Origin: Codonopsis lanceolata | Taxonomy: Eukaryota; Streptophyta; Magnoliopsida; Asterales; Campanulaceae | NCBI GenBank assembly: GCA_013146195.2 | Contig: CM028377.1 | Coordinates: forward strand, 21,753,980-21,817,979 | Direction: 5' to 3' | DNA length: 64,000 nt | Shown: positions 1 through 10,775 of the stretch, piece after piece | Position numbering within the stretch: position 1 is the first letter of the stretch | Layout: each line of letters starts with the position of its first letter | Translations under genes and position numbers: made by a program | The notes under the pieces: model-generated | The model's input: the letters and a program-made list of their open reading frames with translations, nothing else | Databases searched by the model: none | What the model was told of the DNA's origin: nothing

Positions 1-419
1 GTTCACGTTGCAATGTAAATTGGGTTGCTTTGCCACATAATGACTGAAACGTGATCCGGCATTTTTGAACCACTGAAATATTCTGTTCCACCGTGGATGG
101 CTGGATGTGAGTCGAATGTAGCTTTTTGGTTACAGAGTATCTGATCTTCCGAATGGTTGGGAGTAGATTAGTAAACAGCTAATGTGTAAACCAGGGCTTT
201 AGTATTTGTTTGTAGTCCGAGAATCCTATATCTCTAACGGTTAGTTCTTGAAATCAAGTCTCTCGACTCTACCAAATAAGTGCAGAATGTGGACGGACTA
301 TTTGAGTGAAACAACACTAACTATCATCAATATGCAACAGCATGGCCAAGGCCAAGGCCCAAGGCTATACTACTACTTAACTATTGTCACTGCAATTATA
401 ACTAATGATACCAAACCTT
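1..419. other. Region downstream of the ARM-repeat gene fragment
   Basis: No coding sequence, RNA gene or repeat was recognised here. It lies directly 3' (on the minus strand) of the stop codon of the ARM-repeat gene fragment, so part of it may be that gene's 3' UTR. No polyadenylation site was assigned. Confidence 0.4.
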
Positions 420-948
420 TTACTGAGAAGGTACAATCTTTAAAATAGCCAGTGCATCAATAGCTGCCAAATTACACTGGCAAAAGCTTTGCCATCTATC
501 CTTCTTCTCTTCTCCCCCTCCTTTTCCCTCTTCATTCTCCTTAATTGCCTTGTGCATCATTGTCACAATTCTTTGAGCCACTTCTCTCGCCTCGGGCAGC
601 CTATCTTTCAGCAACTCTGCCATCTGAATCAATGACACCAACTGTTATTCATTCACTTCTTCAAACTCCTAAAATTCAGAGTGTGCAAGTACACGTTAGA
701 ACAGTTAACAGCATCTGCGAGCAAACACTTGTAATCTGGGTAACTTTTCATACCATTTTTGAGACAGAATGAGAGATTGAAATTGCAGCTTTGGCCCTGA
801 CTCTCATATTAGCATGGCTAACATACCCCTTTGGCTTATGAAGCAAAATCAATGGAGCGGTAGACCTCACCATTGTGCTGAGAGATATATCAGCTTCTTC
901 ACACACAAACCTCTTGTCTTGAGAAGCTTTCAGCAGTAGCTGAAGCAG
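420..948 (-). pseudogene. ARM-repeat superfamily protein, last two exons only (5' part missing)
   Basis: Two minus-strand exons read as the C-terminal part of a plant armadillo/HEAT-type repeat protein. Exon 754-948 is 65 codons in phase 0, begins after a CAG acceptor and ends in ATG before a GT donor; it contains LLLKASQDKRFVCEEAD, then a stretch ending VRAKAAISISHSVSKM. Exon 420-641 follows a CAG acceptor and contains LLKDRLPEAREVAQRIV, ending PSQ-stop. The pattern of helices ending in a 'DRLPEAREAA'-like motif is familiar from plant ARM-repeat/TOG-like proteins of unknown or microtubule-related function. I recognise the family, not the gene. The LTR of element A begins 23 bp upstream of the first exon, so the 5' portion is absent here and the gene is probably inactivated or split. 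An alternative upstream acceptor (TTTTAG) would bring in a TAA stop, so the downstream acceptor was chosen. Confidence 0.6.
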
Positions 949-971
949 CTGTAGACCCCACCAAATACATT

Positions 972-1793
972 TGATCACGCCACAATGATGGGGTGACTAA
1001 GCTGGCAGTCCACGTAATGGACCGGAGCTGACGTGTCCGGCTCTTGGTGGTCACGTCGGTGTATGTGGGTACCGGTGGTACCAAGTTTGTTAGGATATCT
1101 GGGCTTGGTGATTGCTCTTGGTTGATGATTACCTGAAAGGAAGACTACCGTTAGGGTGCTGGGGGTTTCCCAGCTACAGCCCTCCGGTGTGAGAGTCGGT
1201 AATCAGGATATTATGTGTGCCGGAGCTAGGCGTTCCCTTATGCTTTCGGTGAGTATTTTGAGAGTAATCTCATTATGTATCTGATAATGCTCAAGGCTCT
1301 TTTCTTAGTCTTTTGTGCAAAAGTAAATCTTACCTTTCTTGAAGGGAAAGGTTTCCTTTTATAGTAGGTTAGAGTTTGGATCATGATTGGTATGAGGGTC
1401 CCTGATGGTGGGACTTGCTCCCTGGTCGGCTTGCTGGCGGTTCCTGAGTGGTCAATAGGTTGCGTATGATGTGCCAATTGTAGGCGGTCCGACGAGTCGA
1501 TAAGATATAACGGCTTGCATGGCTTACCCAGCTCTTGTGGGGAAGGCATCTGGATACTAGGCACAGGCTATGGGCTAAACCTGTCTTGTCCCAGGATAGT
1601 TGTCGGTCGAGCATAGGGGCCCTCGCCCATATGGTCGGGTGTTATATATGGTCGCCATTAGTGGTCGGTTGATTACTGGTCGCCAGTGATGATCGGCTGG
1701 TTAATGGTCCTCGGCATTTAGTGGGACCTATCCAAGTCTGACTGGATTCCACGTGGTCGTCCCACGTAGGGGGACCCAGGTCGGGTCCCTTCA
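972..1793 (-). mobile_element. 3' LTR of element A (822 bp)
   Basis: The LTR runs TGATCACGCC...GGTCCCTTCA on the plus strand, with TG/CA ends. Its reverse complement matches the 819-bp LTR at 43116-43934 in ends, layout and many internal blocks, for example the start TGAAGGGACCCGACCTGGGT and the block CCCAGATATCCTA near the U5 end. A TATA box (TATAAAAG on the minus strand) lies at 1356-1363. It faces the ARM gene exon, 23 bp away. The other LTR of this copy is missing, so the 5-bp target duplication (ACATT at 967-971 would be one side) cannot be tested. Confidence 0.85.
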
Positions 1794-1811
1794 ATAGCCC
1801 CCGAGTTTCCA
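1794..1811 (-). other. Polypurine tract of element A
   Basis: Immediately inside the LTR edge the minus strand reads GAAACTCGGGGGCTAT followed by the LTR start TGAAGGG. A G-rich tract abutting the 3' LTR is where plus-strand DNA synthesis is primed in LTR retrotransposons. Position relative to the LTR supports the call; the exact limits are approximate. Confidence 0.65.
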
Positions 1812-2237
1812 AGTGCGGGGATTTATCCTTAGCTTGGAAAGTATAGTCGAATTTTACGCTCGATTTGCTTGTCACTGATCCTCGTGGTGCTTCCTCGGTC
1901 TTTCATTTATTTCTGTTTGTGGTCGCTCTCTCGACTTGCTCGATTGGCCGTTCGTTTCTGTCGTAGCCGATCTATTTAGTGTCGAGGATGCATGAAGGAG
2001 TAATTAGTGGAATTTTCCTAGGAAATTAGTCCGCCGCATGCATTAAATGCACGGTATTCGAGGAGTCGTAAGTAATCATTCATAATTACTTTTTACGAAA
2101 TGTGACCGCGTCCAGTTATCGAAACGTCGTCGGTTTGCAGTCATTTCGTGCACAGTGCTCGCCACGTGTCGATCAACGAATGGTTTGGGTTGGATCCGCG
2201 TGTTTTTGGTCGGGTCGACCCGGCGTGATCGGGTTGA

Positions 2238-2245
2238 TATATAAG
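2238..2245 (+). promoter_or_regulatory. TATA box of the opposite-strand gene in element A
   Basis: TATATAAG lies 444 bp inside the LTR edge and is followed by a pyrimidine-rich CTTCACTCTTCTTCCACC stretch, a typical plant transcription start environment. The copies in elements B' and C have TATAAAAG or TATAAAAA at the equivalent place on the strand of their own extra gene. The conservation of place and orientation, not the eight bases alone, supports the call. The likely 5' leader runs to the ATG at 2657. Confidence 0.55.
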
Positions 2246-2656
2246 GACAAAATTTTCTCGGTTTTTTCACTTCACTCTTCTTCCACCGTTTTCTTCATTT
2301 TCCTTGAGAGTTATCTGGGCGAAAATCCTCTTACTGCTATCTCCTTCATTTCTGTCATTTCCAGCCATTTCTTTGCTCTTTAACCTTAGTATCCAGGTTC
2401 GCCTTCTTCTCCTCTTTCAGTTGATACAAATTTCGTGAGTTTTTGAGTATTTTCTGGTTTTGCAGCTTTTTCCGGTGACCTCTGCATTTTTCGGTACACC
2501 GGAGCTCATTCTTTGGTGTCTGTCAATTTTCCAGATCCTCGCTCAGTTTCCTGTTTTTTGCTCGCTCCTGCTCTTAATCCGTTTCACATGGTACTTGTTC
2601 TTTTTCCTTCATTTTAAGTCGTTTTTCGACCTGTTAGGTTTCTAGGGTTAGGTTTT

Positions 2657-5617
2657 ATGAACCCCGTCTCTGCTCTCTCCGCCTTCACTCCGAGTGAAAC
2701 CTCTTCCTCATCCTCGCCAAGCTCCTCGACTGCCTTTCAACGAAGCATGAGGACGAAGCACGTTAGCCCGAAGCCAGCGTATGCTTGATCTCCGAAGTCT
2801 AAAAGATTATACTCGCAAACCGACGGCGCTTGGTCGCTGGTGAAACCGAGCCAAGCGATGACATTACTGGTCAATGGCGGTTATCGTATGGAGGGTCTAC
2901 CCGTCCTCTCCGATGAGAAGTACGCCAGCGAAGACATTCCAGCTGGGGCACCTATGCTTGTATGCCCGAACATGACCAAGGCCCTATGGTACCTTTTCAA
3001 TTAGTATTATCGAGAAATATTCACCAAGGAAGTAGTTGAGGCGAACAAGGCCCTTGCTCTTAAAAAACGAGAGGAGAGTTCTTCGGCTGCTGCCCCCGTC
3101 GAAGAAGTTTCAATGGAGGCCGACGACGCTCCTGCTCGTAGAATATTAAAGGAGTGGAGGAATAATGTATGGCCAGTCGATGTGGACAGCTGGGACGAGT
3201 AGTATAATCATAGTCGGAAAAGATTTCGGGGATCCGCCCCCCACAATTCAATCGGCATGGACGAGTTAAGGGCTAGGACAGATAGGGTAGGCTTTTATAT
3301 TTCCTTTTTTGAGGCTGGTCTCCGACTGCCCCTCGACCCTCTTCTATGCGAGCTGTTGGAAGAGGCGGGTGCTCACCCCCTCGACCTTTCCCTAAATCTG
3401 GTCTGATACTTAATCTCTTTCGCTGCGTGTGTTCGAATGCTCGGGTTCGAGCCGACCTTGCCCCTCTTCAAAACTTATTTTGCAGTGACGAAGTCTTTGA
3501 AGCGTCTCAGGCAAGCACCATAACCGAGGGATAAACCTGTTTGCCAAGCCTCCTGGGAAAACAGGGCACTGGGACGAGAAAGTCCTTTTGGTGGAGAGTA
3601 GGTATGGGTGGAATTTCCCGGTACCCCGCCTTTCTGCCACGGAAATTTAGTCACTCTCCCCGGTTGAGATTTTGGATGAGTACGAGGAGTCTGCTCGAAA
3701 AGCTATCGAGGACTTTCTTGGAGTTAGAGGAACGGGACCTGCCCGAGTATTTTGTTGGAACTCCATTAGCGAGGACGAATCCCTTTTGAGGATGGTCGGA
3801 ATGACAACCAAGAGGTTTGAGGGACTGGTCGTCCGATGTGAGGTCCCTGAGTACATTCAATATCCTGGATGGTCGATGCACGAGGGTAACAAATTTCAAC
3901 TGGATTGCCCTCAATGCAAAGACAATACCTTCGACCTTGAAGGCTGTGGAAGTATATACCATTGCTTCATTGCTTTTTATTGACCTTTGTTTTCTGATTT
4001 TTCCTTATCAATTCTGTGCTCGTTCTAATTTATTCCTTCACTGTTTCAGATATGATCGACATAGACGAACTTACGGGCAAGTCGGCCAGGTGAGACCAAG
4101 GGGTGGCTCGTCGGCAAATTTTAAAAGATGCAAAGGCCGATCCCCAGAAGGCCTACCCCTTGCCAACTGAAGGGCAGGGGGTCGGGTCTTCGGCGGCCCC
4201 TTCCACCACGGCTCCTCGCCGAGCTCCTGCCAGGGTCAACCCTTGAGGAAGAAGTAAACCCTCGGCCTCAACTAAGAAGACTTCTGAGCCCGCCGTTCCT
4301 GCTCCTGCCGCTCAGCCCGCCTCCACTGAGAGTGCTCTGCCCCTCTTCAAAAGAAAAGGCAATTAATTGTGGATGCTTTCGAGGAGGAAAGGCAAAGTGT
4401 GGAGGAAGGGTCTGCCCGTCCCCCTGTCGAGAAAAAATTGAAGGGTAAGGCCGTGTCTTCATCGGCCAGCGAGGAGACAGTCCCGTGGCTCAGGGATGAT
4501 TTTGTGGCCCCGACCACCCGAGCTGCTGGGATCCAGCTCGCTAAAGACTTTGCAGATATCCCCGCTCTACAAAATTTTGACGTTTCTCGTCGGGATTCTC
4601 CTATGGCCCTGGCCGGGCAAGGGCTGGTTGTTCGGGCTCAAGTTAGAGATATGGTCGGTGTCGCCAATTCCTTGCCTCCCGCTGAGGCCATGGGACGCAT
4701 TGGGCTATGCGTAAGCGAGGTAGATTCTTCACCTTTTTTCTTCATTGTTTTTTATTGGATGTACTTGTTACTAATACACATTTTGTTTTCTGTAGCTTTG
4801 TTCTTTTGTATCATCGCTGTCTACTCGAGCCGACCAGTCTGCCATCGAAGCCAAGAAACTGAAGACTCAAGCCCAAGCCGATCAAGATGAGATCGAGCTT
4901 CTGCAAGGTCAGGTGGCCTCCCTGGAGAGCGAACGTGCCAAAGGAGAGGCCCAGCTTAAAAAGTCCTCGGCCAAGATGGACCCGTTTGAATGAAGCCAAG
5001 GATTCGGCCGAGGCTCGTGCCAGTGTTACAGAGAAGAAGGCTAGTGATGCCAAGGAAAAGGCCAAGCAGATCGAGGCGAGGACTGTCCGGGCCGAGCAAG
5101 AACTAGCCGAGCTGAGGGTCAAGGTTGCTGGCTTAGAAGGACAGGTCGAGGAGGCGAAGGTCGCTACTTTCGAGTCCTTCAAGGGGACTGAAGTTTTTAA
5201 TAAGGAGATCGTCTTGTACTATGAGCGAGGAGTACGCCATATGCTCCGAGTGGCTGCTGCTTCAGGGATGAGCCTCGGTACTATCATCGAGTGGGGCAAC
5301 GAAAATTTCATCGGGAAGGCCATGAGATGATTCCCTTTAAAGAAGACGAGCTAGAGATGCTGCACGAGAAGGATGCCAAGTACAATTTGGAGGAATGGGT
5401 GCCACCCACCCCCTGGTCGCTAGATGTCATGGCCCTTACGAAGGCCGTGGAGCAGGGCGAGGAGGTGGACTTTGACCCGGAACTAAAATTGAGACAATTT
5501 ATGGGTGAAGGCGAACACTCCAACCGAGCCGAATTCGAAACTGCATCAATAGCCGCCGAACAACATGGTCTTCCCTCTCCCACTCGTGAAGCTGAAGTCG
5601 TCAATCTACCTGAATAG
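2657..5617 (+). pseudogene. Extra (antisense) gene of element A: gypsy-type transposon domain, linker and coiled coil, three exons, broken
   Basis: The gene lies opposite to gag-pol. From ATG 2657 it reads a Ser-rich N-terminus, soon interrupted by a TGA. A conserved block near 3290-3480 contains FFEAGLRLPLDPLLCELL and then RMLGFEPTLPLFK. This is the core shared with the copies in B' and C and resembles the Pfam family called putative gypsy-type transposon (Transposase_28). Intron 1 is about 3952-4049 and intron 2 is 4720-4795 (GT...TGTAG), placed right after GLCVSE. Exon 2 has a Pro/Ala-rich linker. Exon 3 (4796-5617) has a coiled coil (EAKDSAEARASV...AELRVKVAGLEGQVEEAK), then an acidic tail ending VVNLPE. 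Several stops and a frameshift near 5310 show decay. The molecular function is unknown. Confidence 0.7.
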
Positions 5618-6169
5618 TTTTTGTTTTTCCTCGCTGCGTCGAGTAGTTCCAGGCGAATGTGCCTTTATTCAAAACAATTTTTATTTTGTCCTTAAACAAT
5701 TTTTGTTGCTCATCTTGGTCGGTTTGAAACGAGCTATCTGAATGTGTTTTGAATTTTAAATACTCGTTTTTATTTTAGCTTTATTTCTAACTGTTCTCAC
5801 GTACCGAGGACAATCAAAAATTAGTATATTTGTCATATACATATATATATATATATTTTGGATAGTTGCCTTTCTCCTCGGTATTTATCCTCGGAACTCT
5901 CCCACCTCCGTACGAGGATGGGAATGAGTACTTGACTCATTTATTATTTTTGATGGCCTTCCTCGTGTACCGAGGATAAGGTCTTTCTCCCACCTCCGTA
6001 CGAGGATGGGAATGAGCACTTGGCTCATTTATCGTTTTTGATGGCCTTCCTCGTGTACCGAGGATAGGTCCTATTTCATCTCCGTTCGAGAATGAGAATA
6101 GGTAGAATCACTTATTTCCAGGAAAAAGACTTGTCATTCATTAAACTTGTAATCCTTACAAAAGTTACA
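5618..6169. other. Convergent 3' region between the extra gene and pol of element A
   Basis: This is the non-coding stretch where the extra gene (+) and pol (-) end tail to tail. It is T-rich after the extra gene's stop and holds a short AT run at about 5839-5859 and the 88-bp tandem repeat annotated separately. No ORF was found. Confidence 0.6.
5899..6080. repeat. 88-bp tandem repeat in the 3' region of element A
   Basis: CTCCCACCTCCGTACGAGGA recurs with an 88-bp period (5899 and 5987), followed in both copies by GGGAATGAG, TTTTTGATGGCCTTCCTCGT and GTACCGAGGATA. A third, degenerate start appears near 6070. Tandem repeats between pol and the 3' LTR are a known habit of Tat-type elements such as the Retand family. 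Confidence 0.75.
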
Positions 6170-8077
6170 TCAACGATAATACGCCTTGAGATGATCTGCA
6201 TGCCAAGGATTCTTAAAAGGTGTACCATCTAGCTCGGCCAACCTGTAGGTTCCTTCTTTCACAATGCTAGCTATTCTGAATGGACCCTCCCAATTTGGAG
6301 ACAGCTTATTTCTTCCCATCTTTCTGCCTGTTGCTTCAATCTTTCTTAAGACCAAGTCTCCAACTAGGAAAGCTCTTAATTTCACTCTTTTGTCGTGGTG
6401 AATCTTTGTGAGCTTTTTGTAATTGATCATCCTGAGTCGGGCCTCTAGTCGCCTTTCTTCGAGGTTATCCAGATCAAGATGTCTTGATAAGTCATTCTGT
6501 TGTTGATCGAAGAAGGTAACCCGAATGGTGGGAAGGGCTAGTTCGATCGGTGCCATTGCTTCTGAGCCATATGTTAGTGCAAACGGGGTTTCACCAGTAG
6601 ATCCTCGTACCGATGTTCTAATTCCCCATAGCACAATTGGTAACTGTTCTAACCAACTTCCCTTTTTCTCGTCTAAATTCCGCTTCAAGGCGTGCATGAT
6701 CTTCTTGTTTCCTGCCTCCGCCTGACCATTACCCTGTGGGTGAGCTACCGAGGACATACTATGTTTAACATTCAGCCGATCACAATTTGCTGTAAATTTT
6801 TTGGAAAATTGAGTGCCATGGTCGGAAACAATCATCCGAGGAAGTCCAAAACGACAGAAAATCTGCTCGTAGGTAAACCTGATTGCTTGATCCTCGGTTA
6901 TGCTAGCAAGTGGCTTTGCTTCTATCCATTTGGTAAAGTAGTCGACGGCCACAATCACATACTCGCATCCATGCTTTGCTTTGGGAAAGGGACCAATAAG
7001 GTCGATTCCCCATATGTCAAAGGGCCATGATGCGACTACTGGGGTTTGCAAGACCGAGGGTAGCCGCGGAATGTTTGCATATCTTTGACATTTGTCACAC
7101 TTCCTTACATATTCCGCTGCGTCTCTTCTCATGCTCGACCAATAATAGCCATGGAAATTCATTTTGTCCGACAGGGTCCTCGGTCCGGGGTGTCCCCCAC
7201 ACTCGCCCTCATGCGCCTCGGCCAACAGATCATTCACTGTCTCTGGTCGTATGCATCGAAGGAGAGGTTTGGTACTTGATCGCTTGTAAAGCATGTATCC
7301 CACAACCGAGTATCTACACGCTCGGTTTCTGATTATTTGGGCTTCACTTTTCCCTTCTGGTAGAGTGCCCTGTTCAATGTAATCCTTTATGTCGTCGATC
7401 CAACATCTTGGAGTTTCGGGCGACCATAATTTCCTCATGGCTAATATGGCTGGGATTTTGGGGAACATAAGCTCAATGTTAGGAGGAACCTCCTCAGCCT
7501 CCGAGGATGCAATCTTAGAGAGATGACCAGCTCGGGAATTTCCCTCTCTCAGGATTTGTTCCAACTCCCAATATTTGAAAAGCGTCAACAATTTTTGTGT
7601 CAATTGCTGGTACTTGACCAATACTGGGTGATTTGCTTCGTATTCACCCAGCATTTGCTTTACCACCAACTGGGAGTCACTGTAGATCACTATATCTTCA
7701 TCCCCTAAGCTTAATGCGAGCTCGATTCCAGCGATCAGGGCCTCATATTCGGCCTGATTGTTCGACGTCTTGAACTGGAATCTCAAAGCTATGTCTAGCT
7801 CTCCTGAGTCTGGGATGATCAACGAGAGTCCAGCCTCACTTCTCTCTGCTCCTGCAGAGCCATCTACAAACAAGGTCCAATACGAAAGAGGCCTAGTTTT
7901 TGATTGCTCGCCCAATGTGGTCGCTTTGGTGGTCGCCGAGGTGACTCCTCGGGCGTTTTCTTGCTCGCCTTCGGGTCGAGTAAACGAAGTTTCGGCAATA
8001 AAGTCGGCCAAGACCTGTGCTCGGATCGTTTTTCTGACCTCATAGCTGATATCATACCTGAAAGTTCTACCGACCAT
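6170..8077 (-). CDS. Element A pol, 3' part: archaeal-type RNase H and integrase
   Basis: This 635-codon open frame holds the end of a Tat polyprotein. Residues about 65-195 are the additional RNase H (FVDGSAGAERSEAGL at its start, then NNQAEYEAL and YSDSQLV). The zinc-binding part of integrase follows (GGHPGPRTLSDKM, then CDKCQR). The catalytic core has DLIGPFPKA for the first Asp, VSDHGTQF for the second and GQAEAGNKK for the Glu. VSDHGTQF replaces the usual VSDNGTQF. The tail ending HADHLKAYYR is the usual C-terminal motif of this lineage. The protein would cleave RNA in RNA-DNA hybrids and insert the cDNA. The start at 8077 is only the first Met after an upstream frameshift, so this is a polyprotein segment and not a separate gene. 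Confidence 0.85.
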   Translation of the reverse strand: MVGRTFRYDISYEVRKTIRAQVLADFIAETSFTRPEGEQENARGVTSATTKATTLGEQSKTRPLSYWTLFVDGSAGAERSEAGLSLIIPDSGELDIALRFQFKTSNNQAEYEALIAGIELALSLGDEDIVIYSDSQLVVKQMLGEYEANHPVLVKYQQLTQKLLTLFKYWELEQILREGNSRAGHLSKIASSEAEEVPPNIELMFPKIPAILAMRKLWSPETPRCWIDDIKDYIEQGTLPEGKSEAQIIRNRACRYSVVGYMLYKRSSTKPLLRCIRPETVNDLLAEAHEGECGGHPGPRTLSDKMNFHGYYWSSMRRDAAEYVRKCDKCQRYANIPRLPSVLQTPVVASWPFDIWGIDLIGPFPKAKHGCEYVIVAVDYFTKWIEAKPLASITEDQAIRFTYEQIFCRFGLPRMIVSDHGTQFSKKFTANCDRLNVKHSMSSVAHPQGNGQAEAGNKKIMHALKRNLDEKKGSWLEQLPIVLWGIRTSVRGSTGETPFALTYGSEAMAPIELALPTIRVTFFDQQQNDLSRHLDLDNLEERRLEARLRMINYKKLTKIHHDKRVKLRAFLVGDLVLRKIEATGRKMGRNKLSPNWEGPFRIASIVKEGTYRLAELDGTPFKNPWHADHLKAYYR

Positions 8078-9318
8078 TTCAACATTCGCCCGCCATGTCG
8101 GGTTTATGCATGATTTTCCTTCAAAGGAAAATTGGTGTACACTATGATCGAGTGCGCCTGAAGTAAGCTTTTAATTTTGATGATGATCAAATGTGAGGAC
8201 CAATTTTTCGACCTCTAAGTACCTCCCTTCAACGCCGGTGCCATGGGAGACATAGTAGATCGGCCTCGGATGTTATCTTCCTTCTCTAACCAAGACCCAG
8301 CGAAACCCGAAGTCGATGCGGATAGATGTATAGCTTCTCCTCTGTATTGGGATCAAGAGTGGCGGTCGGCCTAGATACTCCCACGAGTTCTTCAAAGCTT
8401 TAGTACAATCCTTTGTCCATTCAAATTTTTTGCCTCCCTTTAAGACTTTAAAGAAGGGCAAGCTTTTCTCAGCTGATTTGGCGATGAAGCGACTGAGAGC
8501 AGTGATCCGACCATTAAGCTGTTGGACATACTTGATCGAGGATGGTTCGTCCATGGTTATCAAGGCTTTTATCTTCTCTGATTGGCCTCAATTCCTCTCT
8601 CATTCACCATGTAGCCGAGGAACTTTCCTTCGTTATGCCACTCAATGCACATTTGGCCTGGGCCGAGCTTCATTTTGTTCTTTCAGATTCGAGAAAGCCA
8701 GAATCTTGGCATGGTCGAATTGTTTGCTTTGACAACCATGTCATCAATGTAAGCTTCCACATTTTTGCCCAACCGATCCCGAATACCTTATTCACCATTC
8801 TTTGTATGTGGCCCCGTGATTTTTGAGGCCAAAAGGCATCATCAGCAATATAAGCCCCCAAATGTTGTATGTGGTCCTGGCCAACCACATTTTGATTTGA
8901 TGATACCGAATATGCATCTACAAACTCGAATTTTGTGCCCCGATATGGAGTCCACAAGTTGGTCGATTCTAGGTAATGGATACCAATCCTTTGGGCAAGC
9001 TTTATTTAAATCAGTAAAGTCTACACACATTCGCCATTTCCCCGTTATTTTCTTCACCATGACTACATTTGCAATCCAAGTTGCATACAAGACTTCTTTA
9101 ATAATTTTGGCTTTAAACAATTTCGACACTTCTTCCTTAATAGTCGCCTGCTGAGGAAAAAATTCGTGCCGTTGTTGCATGGGATGAAGTTCTGGTCAAT
9201 GCTTACCGCATAGCGACGTGCCCCGCTAATTCCTTCCATATCCTCGATCCTCCAAGTTAACACGCATCCAAACTTTCTTTTAGTAGCTTGATGATCGCCG
9301 CCGCTTCCTCTTCGGGGA
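8078..9318 (-). pseudogene. Element A pol, reverse transcriptase and first RNase H, frameshifted
   Basis: Pieces of RT appear in several minus-strand frames. WRMCVDFTDLNKACPKDWYP lies near 9000 (RT fingers), SSNQNVVGQDHIQHLGAY and DDAFWPQKSRGHIQRMVNKVF follow (palm), and a connection region near 8400-8560 reads AEKSLPFFKVLKGGKKFEWT. The YIDDM-like catalytic motif falls between frames near 8750. The normal gypsy RNase H is only a remnant near 8280-8350. The sequence runs into the N gap upstream. Indels rather than only stops make it unable to encode a working polymerase. Confidence 0.75.
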
Positions 9319-9418
9319 NNNNNNNNNNNNNNNNNNNNNNNNNNNNNNNNNNNNNNNNNNNNNNNNNNNNNNNNNNNNNNNNNNNNNNNNNNNNNNNNNN
9401 NNNNNNNNNNNNNNNNNN
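9319..9418. other. Assembly gap (100 N)
   Basis: Exactly 100 N. This length is the usual placeholder for a scaffold gap of unknown size. The left flank is inside Tat pol and the right flank is an unrelated long LTR-like sequence, so an unknown amount of DNA is missing and adjacency across it is not proven. Confidence 0.95.
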
Positions 9419-10639
9419 AGAATTAAGTTAGAAATTGACTATACCCGTTACCAAATGGAATGGACTGAAATGGAATGAATTTTCAAAACATTTCATTATA
9501 TCTTTTTATGTGTTCTCTCACCCGCGATGAAATCGTGAGTGTGATTTACATGGTTTGAAATGCCAATTTGATTATCTTTGATTTGTTTGAAATTGCTCCA
9601 TAGGCAATTATTAATTAACTTAGAATCTCTTGTGCTTGAATTATGTGCCCAAACAAATAGTTTCGGTAGTTGAATGTGTTCTTATGTTGAAGTTTGGATT
9701 TTTGCCTACTTGGTTGGCATAATTCAGATGTGTATTATATTCGCGACCAAGTATGAGTCATGTCATTTTCTAATCTTAAGTTCGAGGTCACAGGTTCATT
9801 GAGGATTCATAGACCTTCACATTTGGATTATTGAAGTTTGAACCTCGTATGTGATTTTTGGTTGAGTGTGGACCTAATGTTGTTTTAGAATATGATTTAG
9901 AATCGGACGACTTTTAAGTGGAGAGTGACACCCTCGTATTCTTGCATGTGCATTGTATGCTTGCCTTCATATTTTCTTGAATTGTGAGCATGTTTATTTA
10001 GTCCATATATGTTTTAGAAACATTTATAAGTCATTCATGAAGTCCATAACATGTTTAGAATCATGTAAGCTTGTTTGTTGAATCGCCGGTTCGATTGCGT
10101 TTTTGGCCTTAGCGATTCTTCCTTAGTTGCTTGTATTTTTTGTGTTTTCAACTTGTGAGAAGTTCATTTGAGTTATAGACCAAGTGTACTAGTAATTATC
10201 ATTCTTGCACAATCATTGTTCATAGACTTGTTACCTTTGGTTATGAAATGACCAATTTATTCCTTCACAGACCAGTCATGTTTTGGGCAAACTTCGGGAA
10301 AATTCTGGTACTAATCCACTGAATAGAATTTTCTAAAAATTTAGTATGTTTTACCTTCATACGTTAGGATACTCTCTGTAAAATTTGGTAATTTTCCAAG
10401 GTGTCTAAGTACCTCAATTAGGTCTTGACTTACGGCTGTGCCAGAATTCAGTTTTCAGAAAAACAACTTCTGTACTTGATTTTTGTTGTAACCATATCTT
10501 GATGAATATAAGTCCAAATGGAGTAATTTAAAATTCTAAAATATAATTTAATGAGTCTAGTTTCATAAAAATATAAAAATCACCTCATTTGGAGTTGTGA
10601 GCGATTTATGGTCGATTTTACAAGATTGACTGTCCAGCC

Positions 10640-10775
10640 TCAGCTTCCCAGGCGCCCGCCTCGACTTTAGTGAGGCGCCCGCCTCAACTTCTGGGAGCAT
10701 TTCAATTTCAGCTTCCAGCCTCAGCTTCCCAGGCGCCCGCCTGGCTTGTGAGGCGCCCGCCTCATCTTCTGAGAG
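10640..10775. repeat. GC-rich repeated motif (AGGCGCCCGCCT)
   Basis: GAGGCGCCCGCCTC-like and CAGGCGCCCGCCT motifs occur four times within about 110 bp, in two ~60-bp tandem units (CAGCCTCAGCTTCCCAGGCG at the head of each). The motif is partly self-complementary around GGCGCC. It stands out from the AT-rich LTR around it and has no known role. Confidence 0.65.

Larger units (their letters stand above)
972..9318 (-). mobile_element. Element A: Tat-lineage Ty3/gypsy LTR retrotransposon, 3' part, truncated by the assembly gap
   Basis: On the minus strand the order is: reverse transcriptase remnant, RNase H, integrase, a non-coding stretch with an 88-bp tandem repeat, an extra gene on the opposite strand, a purine tract, and the 3' LTR. 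The separate FVDGSAG-type RNase H after the normal RT-RNase H region is the dual-RNase H arrangement characteristic of the plant Tat lineage. A large 3' region with tandem repeats and additional ORFs is also known in Tat elements. The gag, protease and 5' LTR would lie beyond the 100-N gap and are not in this contig. RT is frameshifted, so the copy is non-functional although the RNase H-integrase ORF is open for 635 codons. Confidence 0.85.

Noticed and set aside
6525..8113. Plus-strand frames of 60-112 codons across the pol of element A
   Set aside because: All are shadows of the conserved minus-strand RNase H-integrase frame.
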